NCBI GenBank assembly: GCA_035610365.1
Contig: CM069436.1
Location: 63,875,505-63,939,504 of the forward strand
From: Aquatica leii
Taxonomy: Eukaryota; Arthropoda; Insecta; Coleoptera; Lampyridae
Direction: 5' to 3'
DNA: 64,000 nt
Below, piece after piece: positions 36,881 to 47,856 of the stretch. Positions within the stretch are counted from its first letter, which is position 1; each line of letters starts with the position of its first letter. A model generated the notes under the pieces. The model was not told the origin of the DNA. It was given only the letters and a program-made list of their open reading frames with translations, and did no database searches. The translations under genes and the position numbers were made by a program.

Positions 36881-36944
36881 TCAAACTAAACAAAAATTAC
36901 GTATGAAAGATTGATAAGCAAAAAAAAACAACCTAATATAAAAA

Positions 36945-37030
36945 ATACAATATTGAGTTAATATTCATCCAAATGCATGTACTACCAAAGTAAAGGGTAA
37001 TTTGGCCAACATTGCTGATAACAATAACCA
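36945..37030 (+). repeat. Partial copy of the short element found at 41.99 kb
   Basis: aaatacaatattgagttaat through gctgataacaataa is closely similar to 41,994-42,080 (aaatacaatattgtgtcaat through gcttataataataa). Similarity stops about six bases before the Ginger-type terminal repeat begins. Confidence 0.65.
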
Positions 37031-37036
37031 CCAATA

Positions 37037-37194
37037 ACAATGACCGAAATTTATACCCAGAACGCGTTGTGGACTTTGTAACATGTTCAGATCGCATTGT
37101 GGGTATATTTATTAGCATAGTTTCGGTCACTGAGCGACGCGTTCTACTCACAACGCGTTTTGGGTAAACTAACAAAATCCACTACTCGATTTAA
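37037..37194. repeat. Left terminal inverted repeat of the Ginger-type element
   Basis: ACAATGACCGAAATTTATAC through CCACTACTCGATTTAA. It contains internal short repeats of AACGCGTTGTG-like units, present again near its inner end as CACAACGCGTTTTG. I estimate 85-90% identity with the right repeat by eye. Confidence 0.9.
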
Positions 37195-38334
37195 GAAAAC
37201 TCGCATTATGTTTTGTATCGCAAGAACAAATAAAAATAAAATCGTCTTATTTGAACTTGTTTATTTGGTAAAAGATATTCTATAATGTGGTAACTAAATA
37301 TGTATTGCGTATTTATATCGATCTCACTGAAAAAATATGCTCTTATTACTCTGAAATGATTGAGAAATAAACTGTGAATCAGCTTGTAAGAGCTCCTTTC
37401 TTGAAAATAATCGCTGCAGTGGCCCATTTTCGGTATTCAGCGTGTATAACCCGTCATTATTAACATCGGTAACAACCGCCAATACATTTCTTGAAGTAAG
37501 GCGGCCTCTGTCAACATCTGGAATTTTTATCAAAATATTAGTGCCTTCTGGCAATGGAGAAAAACGTTGATTTGACTCTTGTAGCATCTTAGCGGCTTGA
37601 ATTTTCATTTTTTATGTGATTCTTCTCGCTCATTTCAGGTTTTAAATTGTCATTGGCCGTCATAATACCGTTGTTGTTTACTAAAAGTTCACTTTCATTA
37701 CCATCTTGATCATTTACATTTTCTGTACTTTGCGACGTTTCTTTTAAGTTTACTCCACCCTCTACGTTACCGTCTTAATTATCTTGATTTTCAATACTTT
37801 TTATGACATCTTCCATGTCTTCTTCGGTTTGTAAGTTATTTACAATATTATTTGGTAAATCTGCGTCGCCTAAACCGTTTATTTGCCTAGTACCAAACAT
37901 AGCTTTATAGGGGCTTCTTCCGATTCCTCTATGAAATGATCTATTTTTTCTTGATTGTATAAATCTTAACCCCTCCGACCACTTCATGTCATTATTTTCT
38001 TCAACCCAGGTAACTAACATGTCACGGACGTCCTGGTTAGCTCTCTCAACAGAGCCTTGGCTCTGTGAATGCCTTGGTCGACCGTGAACAATTTTAAGAC
38101 CCGGCTAAAGAGTAGCAAGTTCCGTAATAACTGAGTTGGCTCGCGACCATTATTGCTCTGTAGTATAAATGGCGAACTTACCAAACAGAAGATGTCGACT
38201 AAATTGTAGACAACTTCTTCTGCGGTTTTTGTTTTAAGAGGTCGCAAAAATAAGAATTTTGTTAAGTGTTCCTGATAATTTAATATAAATTTGAAGGGAC
38301 CATCCGGCTCTGTTTGCATGTCGATCAGGTCGAC

Positions 38335-38903
38335 CTAAAATTATATCAGTTTACTAATGTTGACTAGGTAGGTATCAAAGTGACAGTTTACGTCGTTTTT
38401 TGACATTAGGTAACGTGATATTTTTCAAAACTGTCATATCACAGTTAATGTAAAGTACAATATAGTTTGACTCATCAATAAACAGGTCGCGACAATATGG
38501 CCGCCGGTTAAATAAGTCACAAGTAAGTGCGCGTGAGTGTAACATCGAATTAAATTCGCAAAGATAATGTTTTGTCCTTTAACAAACACATTAGTTAGCA
38601 TAAGATACAAAATACTGTACATGTTAGCCAACTTAATATCTGTTTGTTTTGCATGTTATATATTTAAGATAGTTAGTGACTTTGCGTACTAATGTTACTG
38701 TACCTGAAACGGCGACAACTCTCAGTTTGAAACAAATTATGATTGTTTGATTAGTCTTTTCATAACTGGTTACGTAAATATGTCATGGTTACGATTATTA
38801 ACAGCTGTCAGAAATAAAATTATGTATGTATCACGGGAATTAATGGGTCTCAATTACTTCATAATTCCATTGATACATAAATAACTATTACGTTTAAATT
38901 TAC
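38335..38903 (-). other. 569-bp intron in the Ginger-type transposase
   Basis: Donor TGCCAG|GTAAAT at 38,903 and acceptor ATAATTTTAG|GTCGAC at 38,335. Joining the exons gives SRCQ-VDLID exactly at a codon boundary, the conserved first-Asp block of this transposase. The intron holds no recognised feature. An insertion that happened to produce these borders is much less likely. Confidence 0.8.
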
Positions 38904-39064
38904 CTGGCATCTAGAGTTCATATACTTGGAAATTATCGGCTTTACAACCAAACCTTTTTTTGGAATTTTTTTCTTTAACTGACATGCTTTACAGTTTCGA
39001 AGATATAAATTTATTACTTCTCGAATAATGTTTACGTATTTTTTCTTCAATTCATGTTCCATAC

Positions 39065-39124
39065 CTAACAAAAATATAATTTTTATTTTAAAATCGGTTA
39101 GCGACAATAAGTAAAAAGTCATAC
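39065..39124 (-). other. 60-bp in-frame intron in the Ginger-type transposase
   Basis: Donor GTATGACTTT follows AAAAAG, and acceptor TTTTTGTTAG precedes GTATGGAACATG. The 60 bases have no stop in frame but encode a hydrophobic insert (TFYLLSLTDFKIKIIFLL) absent from relatives of this protein. Removing it joins GHKREKG to MEHELKKKY, the expected family sequence. Confidence 0.7.
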
Positions 39125-39476
39125 CTTTTTCTCTTTTATGACCAGTATTTATGTGAGCTGCATGAATAATATCGAATAACTGATCAAAGGAAACATAAAA
39201 TCTAATATCATCATTATCAGTGTATCTTTTGGCTATTAATTTTTCATCTTGTCCAATATTCAGCAAATCGTATATTTTTAATCTTCGGTATTGTTTAGAT
39301 GAAAGTGAATTTCGTAATCTTTGTGTTTCCTTAACCTCACTTAACAGTAATTTATAGTCAGCTTCCAAAAGAAGTGTAGATCTATTATTCGATTCTACAT
39401 AAAGTTTTTTTAAACTAGCTTCGAATTGTTCTTTTATATTTACACTAACTTTCACTCTCAAAAACGACCTTCGTCG

Positions 39477-39634
39477 TTAAATCGAGTAGTGGATTTTGTT
39501 AACTTGCACAAAACGCGTTGTGAGTGGTACGCTTCGCTCAGTGGCCGAAACATTGTGAATAAATTTACCCACAATGCGATCTGAGCATATTATAAAGTCC
39601 ACAACGCGTTCTGGGTATAAATTTCGGTCATTGT
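39477..39634. repeat. Right terminal inverted repeat of the Ginger-type element
   Basis: Complementary to 37,037-37,194. The inner edge TTAAATCGAGTAGTGG lies only about 16 bases from the open frame of exon 1, so the promoter and any start codon of the transposase must lie within this repeat. Confidence 0.9.
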
Positions 39635-39639
39635 CCGAA

Positions 39640-41100
39640 TTCGTCAATTGCGTACAACATATACATAGAAATAGAATCATTAGTAAAAATTCACAGATAT
39701 CGCAAACCTTGCAATTATTGTAAGGTGTTGAAAACAAACACAATATTGTCTACGTAATATAATAAACAAGGTTTATTACAATTTTCAAAAATAAGAATGC
39801 ATACATAAATAATAGAAAAATTTAAAAAAACCAAACTAACTAGTATTCTAGGTACATACTAAACTAGAATATGGTCGTATGATAATTCACCAATTGTTTG
39901 TATTTAACATTTTTCCATGAAACGCCTGAGAATTGTTTCCCATAACCTCTTCATCGCTGGAAGATGATGAATCAACAGCACCAATGACTTATAAAGAAAT
40001 TTTTGTCATAACAAATTATGAGCAAGACCGTTCATTATCAAGAAATGCTGCGCGCTGATACAACATAGGTTCCAGTGACATATCTAAAAGGAAACCCAAT
40101 CGCGTTATCTTAAATCCATGCACTTAAACAAACATCATGGCATGTAAATAGGCCGGCGTCACTAATTTTTTCTATTTTTGTAGTTCAATTTGTTTGTCCT
40201 CTAAATCCAAACAGTCTCGGCTGTTGTTTTCCAATTATAGCTATAGTAGTATGTAATGGGTATTCGGGCTGTGTTCGTAACGCTTAGCTTTTCTTTTCCA
40301 AGTAATAATAATATTGCGCTCACAAGCATGTTATGCGAGGAAAGGTCAAAAAAATGTGATTCACGTTCACTGACTCATTTTTTGCTGGCTTAGATATGTT
40401 TGAAAGCATTCGGATAAATGTAAAATTTTTTCTAGACTCAATCAATTTTATAGCCAAAGTAAAACTTTAAAAAATTTAGACTTTGATTAAATACGCTTGG
40501 ATTAAGTAAATCATTCAATGCTTAAATAAACAATTTACATTGCGTAATTCCTGACAATTGCTTCACCACACATTTTTAAAAAAAGAACAAAACTAAATGA
40601 TTGTTTAATGGCGGTTCACAGTTCTACAGTTTCTAAGATTATGACACGATTCGAGCGACGTTGCCGCATCCTTTTAGATGTAAAAGTTGCAAGTTTAAAA
40701 ATTGAATATTTTCAACAGTTTGTTGCGTTCGCGATTCCTTGTCATATCTAAAGAAAACTTACAGCAGATTGGACTTGCAATAAAAACATTTTGGAACACG
40801 AAATAATCGACATGCTTTATTATTAAATTTCCTTTTTTTCACCATTTCTACAATTACGTTGAATAGTTTAGAAGATACAAGTGCGCAAAGTTGCACAAAA
40901 ATTACATTAAAGTTTTGTAACTCTTAAACTATTAGATATAATTATACACTCCTGCGGACTTTTTTGTAGTCAATTTTGTTCTCAATAAATTTTTTATGTG
41001 CAATTTTTATCATTGTATCCAAAAAATACAAAAAGCGAAGTGAAATTGGGCACCACCACAAGTTCCAGATTTGTTTCATCTGAGCGTTTTATCGTTTCGT
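39640..41100. other. Spacer with one coding-like minus-strand run
   Basis: About 39,930-40,330 has higher G+C than its surroundings and on the minus strand reads VDSSSSSDEEVMGNNSQAFH near 39,920-39,980, an acidic serine-rich run such as occurs at the ends of several transposases. No catalytic motif follows. The rest is featureless. Confidence 0.3.
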
Positions 41101-41109
41101 TACATGAAC

Positions 41110-41353
41110 CTTCGAATCAAACTCCCTGTAGGTGTTTTTAACAATAATTTATACTATCTGTAATTTACTTTAATTGCGGCAAAATATCAAAGTTCTATAA
41201 TGGCCTTCTGTTTATTACTGATAATCAGCCAATATAGTACATTATATTTAAATATTGGATACCGATAAGTAATTTACATAGAGTCAATGCCAGTTTTGTC
41301 AAGATTTCAACATTCGCCCAATGTCTAGCAGATCAATATCGAATATTTATTGC
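41110..41353 (+). repeat. Short element family, diverged copy
   Basis: Parallel to 42,060-42,288: both share a block ending ttttaattgcg or ctttaattgcgg, a block with gtcaatatagta or gccaatatagta, and the end attgctacttg (41,342-41,352 and 42,275-42,285). The copy has no recognisable left end. It lies about 110 bases upstream of the Tc1 transposase that the second copy interrupts. Confidence 0.55.
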
Positions 41354-41464
41354 TACTTGAGAAGATAGAAACTACAGGTTGTAACTTCTTTAAACTTGCA
41401 TTTGACATAATAAAGTATCAGAAATTACAATAATTTAATTTAGAATTGTTTTTTCTTTTATTTA

Positions 41465-42690
41465 AGATGGGCGAATTAGAACAGTAACTAGTGAAGTAAG
41501 AAATTTTTTATTAACAAGTATAAAAATAGCGTTAAAGAAAATACATTAGCAGAAAAGAATAAACCAACTGTAACAAAGATAGTTCGACGTTTTTCATTAA
41601 AGAAAACTCCAGAAGTTTTTAAAAGTTTAGGTAAGCCAAACAAAAAACATAAAAATTTTCTCGGCGAATCCTTTGTTGTCTTTTAAGAAAGTTTTAAGAA
41701 AAGTTGCTCCAGAAAAAGAAAGAATGCAAAGACCCGATTAGCATTTATTCGGACACACATAAACTCGAAGGTAGAACAATTGAAAAAAGTGGTAGGTATT
41801 CAGTGATGAATCTAAATTTAATTTATTTGATGGTGATGATATACAACATGTACGAAGACCTGCTGGTAAAAAAACTTAATCCAAAATACACTATCCAGTA
41901 GCAATAAAACATTAAGCCATTATTGGCTAATACTTGCTCAACATTGATCCGATTATGAGTATGCTACATTTTGCAATATTGTACTTGTATTAAAATACAA
42001 TATTGTGTCAATATTTATGAAAATGTAAATCCTACCAAAGTAAACAGTAATTTGACCAACATTGCTTATAATAATAAATATACATATATTGTATTTGTAA
42101 CTTATTTTAATTGCGACAAACTGTGCTATATTTCTCTTTTATTTATAATTAGTAGACAGTCAATATAGTAAATTATAATTGGACCCATCTTGAAACAATA
42201 TTGGTTTGAATGGTATTAACTACAGATAGAAAATTTATATAGGTCTCATGACACAATGCAAAATCAATAGCCAATGTTCATTGCTACTTGGGCTGTACCA
42301 ACAATAAAACATGGTGGAAGCTCGGTGATGGTATGAGCGTGTTTTTTGTCATATGCAATAGAACCATTACACGGTATTAAAACTGTCATAGACAAATACA
42401 TGTACAAAAATAATGTTAAAAACATCATGGAACCATGTGCCGACGAATGTCTTCCTATTAAATACACTTTTCAACATAACAATGATACAAAGCAAACTTC
42501 AAAATAGTTAAACAGTTGTTTAAAAAAACAAATGTTTGCATTTTTACTAATTTAAGCCGCGTAAACTTGTCTCTCCATATCTTAGTTAAAATTATAATAA
42601 AAAAAATTGAAGAAGAGGCTTAACTCTATCTTTTCACCGTACAGCGTATAGACAGTTATGAACAAAGAATATCCAAGTTAATATTGGGCC
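41465..42690 (+). pseudogene. Tc1-type transposase interrupted by a short element
   Basis: Plus-strand blocks in Tc1 order: PTVTKIVRRFSLKKTPEV (helix-turn-helix, 41,568-41,625), NPLLSFKKVLRKVAPEKER (41,669-41,725), FSDESKFNLFDGDD then VRRPAGKKLNPKYT (41,800-41,893; the first catalytic Asp is in SDES), then, after the insertion, VPTIKHGGSSVMV-ACF (42,297-42,345) and FQHNNDTKQTS (42,470-42,500), where the second Asp reads Asn, and a worn end to about 42,690. Frame changes and stops separate most blocks. The PKYT and VPTIKHGG blocks are adjacent in intact relatives, which places the insertion at 41,894-42,292. Confidence 0.8.
41894..42292 (+). mobile_element. Short non-autonomous element inserted in the Tc1 gene
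   Basis: About 398 bp separate two Tc1 blocks that should be contiguous. The ends are inverted: left atccagtagcaataaaacatt, cited in two parts as ATCCAGTAGCAAT and AAAACATT, against right complement AGCCCAAGTAGCAAT and GAACATT. Two or three bases (ct or act) could be a target duplication. Its inner sequence recurs at 36,945-37,030 and 41,110-41,353, so it belongs to a dispersed family. Confidence 0.65.
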
Positions 42691-42699
42691 TAAAATACT

Positions 42700-43910
42700 G
42701 AGTTTTATACTTCTCTTAGGCCTATTCTGCTTGTAGTATGCTTTTTATCTATGTTTTATTAAATATTGAGATATAGAAATTTAGTTTTAAATAAAATCTA
42801 ATTATGTTATACTTAATTAGATTAATTAACGAGTTTTCTAATTCTTGTCATGCTTAAAAACACCATGTACATTTAATACACATTTATATATATAAATTGT
42901 ATTCAAAATGTTTGCTTTTATATTTTAACGTTGTTTAGTAATAAGTATAATAAACTTATACGACCATATAATCTAACCGTAATGAAGTTTGTTTTTGAAT
43001 TACCAAAAAACATGTAATTACTTTTGCAAGTAGCAGCTCAGTGTCTTCTCGTTAAGTTCAGATTACAATACGCTTATAGTTGTTACGAAACTAATTTACG
43101 AAGAACCATACCAAATAGCAAAGTGACAAACTTAAATATCTTTCACACTCTACAAATTAAGTACGTAACGCTAATCTCTGTTTTAAAAAGTATCACATCA
43201 ACCTTTAGCACAAAAAATGTATTATAAGTTTACTGCAGATTACAATTTTCGATTAAAAAATAAAAGATTTTATCATTATTTTTATAAAAAGTAGAGGTTG
43301 TCTTTTCTATTCAGTAAGCACATCCTTCTAATGAGGTCGCTACCTGATACTTTAGTAATCTACATTTTCAATGTATCTGCTTTATAAACTTTAAGAACAA
43401 GCTTTAAAAAAAAGCTGCTATGAATGAACTGATTATTACTGCTTACAAAAGATAACTTTAAAAAACTTGCTTTTAAGTAAGATGACAAAATGTTAAATTT
43501 AGTTTTAGAATTTTTAAATATATTCAGATATCAACTACAAAATAGATAATTTACATTTTGATTTATTTTTTATTATTACTGATTTTAAGCATACATTACT
43601 GTTATTGTAAAATATTTAGAAAAAACAACGCCTAATATTTATAATTATCTGCTTAAATAACTTAAATAAAATTGTAAATTTTACTTTTTTACTTAAAAAC
43701 GAATCAAAAAAATATTTAAAATTTTATTGATTGTTCTTAGATTATAAAAATCAATTGTTTCTAGAAACGTGTTAAGTGCAGTTTTTTTTATTAGAGATTG
43801 AACTTTAGCTTAACTAAACTTTGTTTAATTTGAAGACTGCTATTTTATTGGTTATCACAAAACCGAAAATCAATAATAAGACAAAATTTTTTAAACTAAA
43901 TAAAATTGAG
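42700..43910. other. AT-rich spacer
   Basis: Nothing recognised. Short frames such as 43,024-43,227 carry no motif. Confidence 0.45.
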
Positions 43911-43913
43911 TTA

Positions 43914-44092
43914 AGTCTATTTTACACGATACAATTTTCTTGTGCAAGAAAATTGTATAAAATTTTAAAGAATCGTGTAAATTATTATTTTTAAAATCTA
44001 GTACAAAAAAATACAAAAAACAGAAGTTTTCTAATTTCTACAATTTGTATGCTATTTTTTGTACAAGAAAATTGTATCGTCTATAATAGCCT
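43914..44092. repeat. 179-bp inverted-repeat element with internal palindrome
   Basis: The outer arms, about 31 bp each (43,914-43,945 and 44,060-44,092), match except for about five positions, with a shared core CGATACAATTTTCTTGT. Inside the left arm, 43,929-43,958 is a 14-bp perfect palindrome around TG (ATACAATTTTCTTG and its complement). A MITE-like structure of unknown family. Confidence 0.7.
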
Positions 44093-44099
44093 TTAAACT

Positions 44100-46920
44100 A
44101 AAATTTAAATTTTCATTGAAAAATTTACTTTTAAAAAAATGCAAAGCCCCCAAAAATTGTATCAATTTGTTTTAGATAATTGACTAAGTGTAGTTTTGTT
44201 GTCGTTATTAATAGATACCTAAATACATTAACGATGCCTTTGTAACGTTACACTTAGAACGACACGTGTCTAATAACACCACAATGTCTTAGTTACCAGC
44301 ACTCCTCTAATTATTAAAAACGTCGTTTGCTTATACAAAATAAAACTTAAAGTTATTATATTATAATCAAAATTAATTATTTTTGCAAAATAACAATTAT
44401 GCAATAAATATATTACTTTTTCTAAATAATCTGAAATAAAAGTGTATGGAGTTAAATTTAAAAAAAATTAATATAACTTTGTCTTTATAAATAGTAATAA
44501 AAAATTATAATTGATAAAGTCAAAGACGTTACCAGACGAGTACTTAAACAGTTTAGACAGAAACATAACAACGTAAATTTTAAATAAAAAGGTGTAAACG
44601 GTTTGGAGAATAAAATTTAGCAGAAATGCACGAGATTTTATTGGTACACAAAATAGTAAAATTTGACGCATTACTAAAAACGATATTTTTAATTTTATAA
44701 ACATTTAATTTCTAATGACATACTACTATAAAGATTTCTAGGATAAAATTGTTTGGAAAAAGTGTTTCTGAAGATTACATTAAGAAACAATATAAAAAGT
44801 TAGACTTTTGTTCAAAATTCTACATGTAGTCAACTGTACGTTGATAAATTAATAACAAAATTTAGAGATGGATCTTTAACAAAATAGTAATTGAGTTTAT
44901 TTGCAAACTACGTGACTTGTTTGTTTACTTTTTTAGGGATGTTTACTGTGTTGCCTGTACTACAGGGTCATGTGGATTAAGAGTAAGCTAACTCTATACA
45001 ATTGCTCCGATTAAACATTTTTTTATAAATAGATTGTCCATTTGTAAAAAATTACAATCACTTTATGAATGGAGTGACGTTGTTTCTGCTATTATTGTTA
45101 CAATAGAAAAACAGTCCACATAGACATTTCACGTAAATAAAAGATTATCTCCCATATTTATACTTGTTTTACCAAACTATCAATAACAGTCAAAATTAAA
45201 AATAATTTGTGTTATTGACAGTGGTTACTTGTAACATGCTAACTGGCTGCAAAGGTTAGAAAATTAGTTCGTCAAATTATCTGTTTTGGCTAGTTTTTAA
45301 TCGGAGATGGATCTGTGTCACCTTTCTTTGTAAGTACAGAGAAAAAAGTCTGAGGCAAAGAAAACGCCCCCCAAGCTCGCAACACAACCGTGCGTTAAGA
45401 ATAAAGCAACAGAACGTTTAATAAAATTTGACTACGATTTAATTGGACTAGTGGTGCATTACAATAAATAACCTAAAAACAAGAGAGTGAGAGAGAGAGC
45501 TACTCATATCATATTTGTTGCTTTAAGTCTAATTAAAAAAACAAACGATTGTTTAACGTCGATAAGGCATAGTTTCAATTTTGTTATAAAAAACGTTTTG
45601 GCTTCCAAATGAACGTATATGAAATTCATTTTAAGCAAAATAACTCATCAATAACAGTGATGTTTTTCTTTAGCGCAGCATAAGACAATAATAATGAGAA
45701 AGTGAAAAAGAATTAGAAACTCTACACCTGAAGACTGCTGACGTTGGTATGAGTTACAATGAACATTAAAACCATTTAGATATAAACATGTAAACTCCAC
45801 ATTTTTTGAAATGAATACCTCTAATAGAAATTAATATTTTTTATTCACTGCGTACGCAAATAATTTTGCGCAACAAAATGCACATGAAATTGTGGTCATT
45901 TTTGGTTATCCTTTGTTTCATCTTGGTACAAAGCGGACGTATTTGCATACAACTGCAGATACTATGGCTAAATGTTAAAAATTGAATTTATGATTGAATC
46001 TATTATTAGTGTTTACATATTAAGCAATGCAATCATTGGTATCATCCGCATTTGTTGTGTGATAAAAAAAATGATAAATTAAAAAAGTAAGTGTTTCTTT
46101 TTTTCTATGCGCATTGTAGCGTTTAGAATTTATGTTTTCGGTTTTTTTGCTTGTTGATTTGTTTCCTATCAATTTTAAGATATGTAAATTAATAAAACCA
46201 AAAATATTGGAATCATGTGCTATAAAAACGTAATAAACTTATGAAAAAATCTACAAATACAAAGATCTTAATCTTTTTTTAAATGTGTAATCATTACTAT
46301 TATTATTCTTCCACTAAAACACTAAGCAAATGTTTTTTATTGTTCATTGCAAAGATTTTTATTACATACAGAGCATCTTGTTCTATTTTTCTGTTAAATC
46401 TTCTGCGGCATATATACCGAGTTTGAAGTTAAACGTTTACCATTGCTATCTCTGTTATTATTGGATCTATAAGTTCGGTTCAATAGGCAAACTAATGTCA
46501 TTCTTTTCGCTGATTACAATGGCGACAACACAAAAACAATTAAACGTCCTGTTCTCAAGATATTCACAAAAACAACATTTTTTTAAATGCAACACCTTGT
46601 ATATTTTTACACAGTTCGAAACAAAGTTTAATTTTGAACAATTGCAAATTGTTAATACTGTAACGTTTATTATTACTACTAATTTGTTTATACTAAAAAT
46701 ATGTACACGTGTACAACTAACCAAAATAAATTAATCTAAGGATATTTAACAAAAACACTTTAATTTATATAGCACTATCACTTACACGAAAGATAAAGTC
46801 CGCGGATAATCTTCAGTTTAACACTTGTTTACATTAAAGTTACATACAAGGTTATTCTCCGTATACTTATCTCTCTCTTAACACTGCCGGCATCGAAAAG
46901 TGAAATAACTAACTATGATT
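44100..46920. other. AT-rich spacer
   Basis: Nothing recognised. A 134-codon plus-strand frame at 46,330-46,734 and the overlapping 85-codon minus-strand frame lack recognisable motifs; both are Phe/Tyr/Ile/Lys-rich. A short GA run lies near 45,483-45,500. Confidence 0.4.
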
Positions 46921-46929
46921 CATTTGCAT

Positions 46930-47048
46930 GGTTTTTATATATTTTAGCAATCCTTCGCGAATGTTCTATATCTTTCGGTGAACGTTCTGGAAAATGGATA
47001 ACAAGTTTGAGAAAGCACTTGAACTTGAGAATAGTTTCTCGAACATTT
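46930..47048 (-). promoter_or_regulatory. Cluster of heat-shock-element-like sites upstream of a TATA-like box
   Basis: TTCGCGAATGTTC (46,954-46,966) and GAACGTTCTGGAA (46,980-46,992) are both perfect three-unit heat-shock elements (alternating nGAAn units), and TTCTCGAACATTT (47,036-47,048) is a third with one mismatch. On the minus strand they lie upstream of ATATATAAAAACC (about 46,930-46,943), the order of insect heat-shock promoters. No recognisable coding sequence follows on that strand, so it may be the regulatory part of a lost gene or of a mobile element. Confidence 0.4.
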
Positions 47049-47856
47049 CAATACGTAATCATCTTAAACTTAAAAATAAAAAAATAATAAGCATTTAACC
47101 TTAAGAAGGCTATGGATGAGACGATAGATACATTAAATCTGTCAATAGTTGTTTCTTAATATTTTTGTTTGTGACAGCTTTAAAATGCCTTTCACTCATT
47201 TACAAAAATGTGAAATGCTTGAGGTATATCTGCCGTGTAGACAGAATTCTGCAAATGCACTATATCATTATCAAATTAGATTTCCGCATAGTCAAGCACT
47301 AAATATTTTTTGAAATTATACAGACATTTCAAAAGTAATGAATCCGCATTTAAGAAAACAAGAAGAAGCAAACTTTTTATAATCTATAAACAAACGAAAA
47401 CGAATATGCTGACCTACATTAAAGCATTTCCTTTGACAATAATTCAGAAACTGTTGAAAAAGAGTACAATTGAAACAATTTTGCAAAAACATAAACTATA
47501 TAAACTAAAAGGTGCACACTCTGACAGCTAGAAATTCAGCAAGAAATGTATTTTTGTAACTGATTACTAAATTTTTGTAATAAACGCTAAAATAACTTCA
47601 AATTTATTTGATGGTCTGACGAATCTAATTTTACGAATTCAGGTAGGTACGTGCAACAAAAACAATGTGACTACCCCCAGTTTTCCACTTCAGGTATATG
47701 CAACAAATACAATCAGCATTAATAAAGCAGAGCTAATCTTTTTAAAACGGATCCACGAAATCCCCAACACCGCTTTAGCTTAAATGTTTGGCGTGGTTTA
47801 ATAGACTTGCAAGTTGTTGGTCTGGTTTTTTATTGGAGAGATCTGCCGCTTTATTA

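Larger units (their letters stand above)
35650..36900 (+). mobile_element. Penelope-like element, copy 3
   Basis: RT and GIY-YIG blocks in order on the plus strand. The N-terminal region at 35,700-35,925 (TEKALLRESIHRVYKKMQK) matches the helical region before the Penelope RT. Frame breaks occur near 35,900, 36,157, 36,230, 36,530 and 36,620. It is the longest of the four Penelope copies but still lacks the stretch between the N-terminal helices and the RT palm. Confidence 0.8.
37324..39461 (-). pseudogene. KRBA2-like integrase-derived transposase (Ginger type), spliced
   Basis: The transposase that would cut and paste the element, similar to proteins named KRAB-A domain-containing protein 2-like in insects. 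Order on the minus strand: helical N-terminus; zinc-binding HHCC region (IIHAAHINTGH, then NCKACQLKK); SRCQ|VDLID holding the first catalytic Asp; HLTKFLFLRPLKTKTAEEVV; QSNNGRE, where the second catalytic Asp is Asn; HSQSQGSVERANQD with the Glu; KWSEGLRFIQSRKNRS; GIGRSPYKAMFG; and an SH3-like C-terminus with IPDVDRGRLTSRNVLAVVTD. Two GT-AG introns (39,065-39,124 and 38,335-38,903) restore the family motifs when removed. Lesions are a frame change after NNGRE (about 38,143), a TAG for Trp (about 38,104), a TAA near 37,775 and a frame change near 37,600. No ATG opens exon 1: a stop lies 18 bases upstream of 39,461, so the start was lost or lies in an unseen exon. Confidence 0.85.
37037..39634 (-). 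mobile_element. Ginger-type DNA transposon with long terminal inverted repeats
   Basis: Two inverted repeats of about 158 bp (37,037-37,194 and 39,477-39,634) enclose one minus-strand transposase gene with a retrovirus-like integrase, the defining layout of Ginger elements. The element is about 2.6 kb. The outer ends read ACAATGACCG on the left and its complement on the right. I cannot see a target-site duplication: the flanks are ccaata and ccgaat. Only a few lesions separate the gene from an intact frame, so this looks like the youngest autonomous-type element in the window. Confidence 0.85.

Noticed and set aside
46330..46734. 134-codon plus-strand ORF
   Set aside because: Long but made of Phe, Tyr, Ile, Lys and Asn, with no motif; expected by chance in such AT-rich DNA.
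47310..47531. 73-codon plus-strand ORF with many Lys
   Set aside because: No motif or neighbour; low-information.
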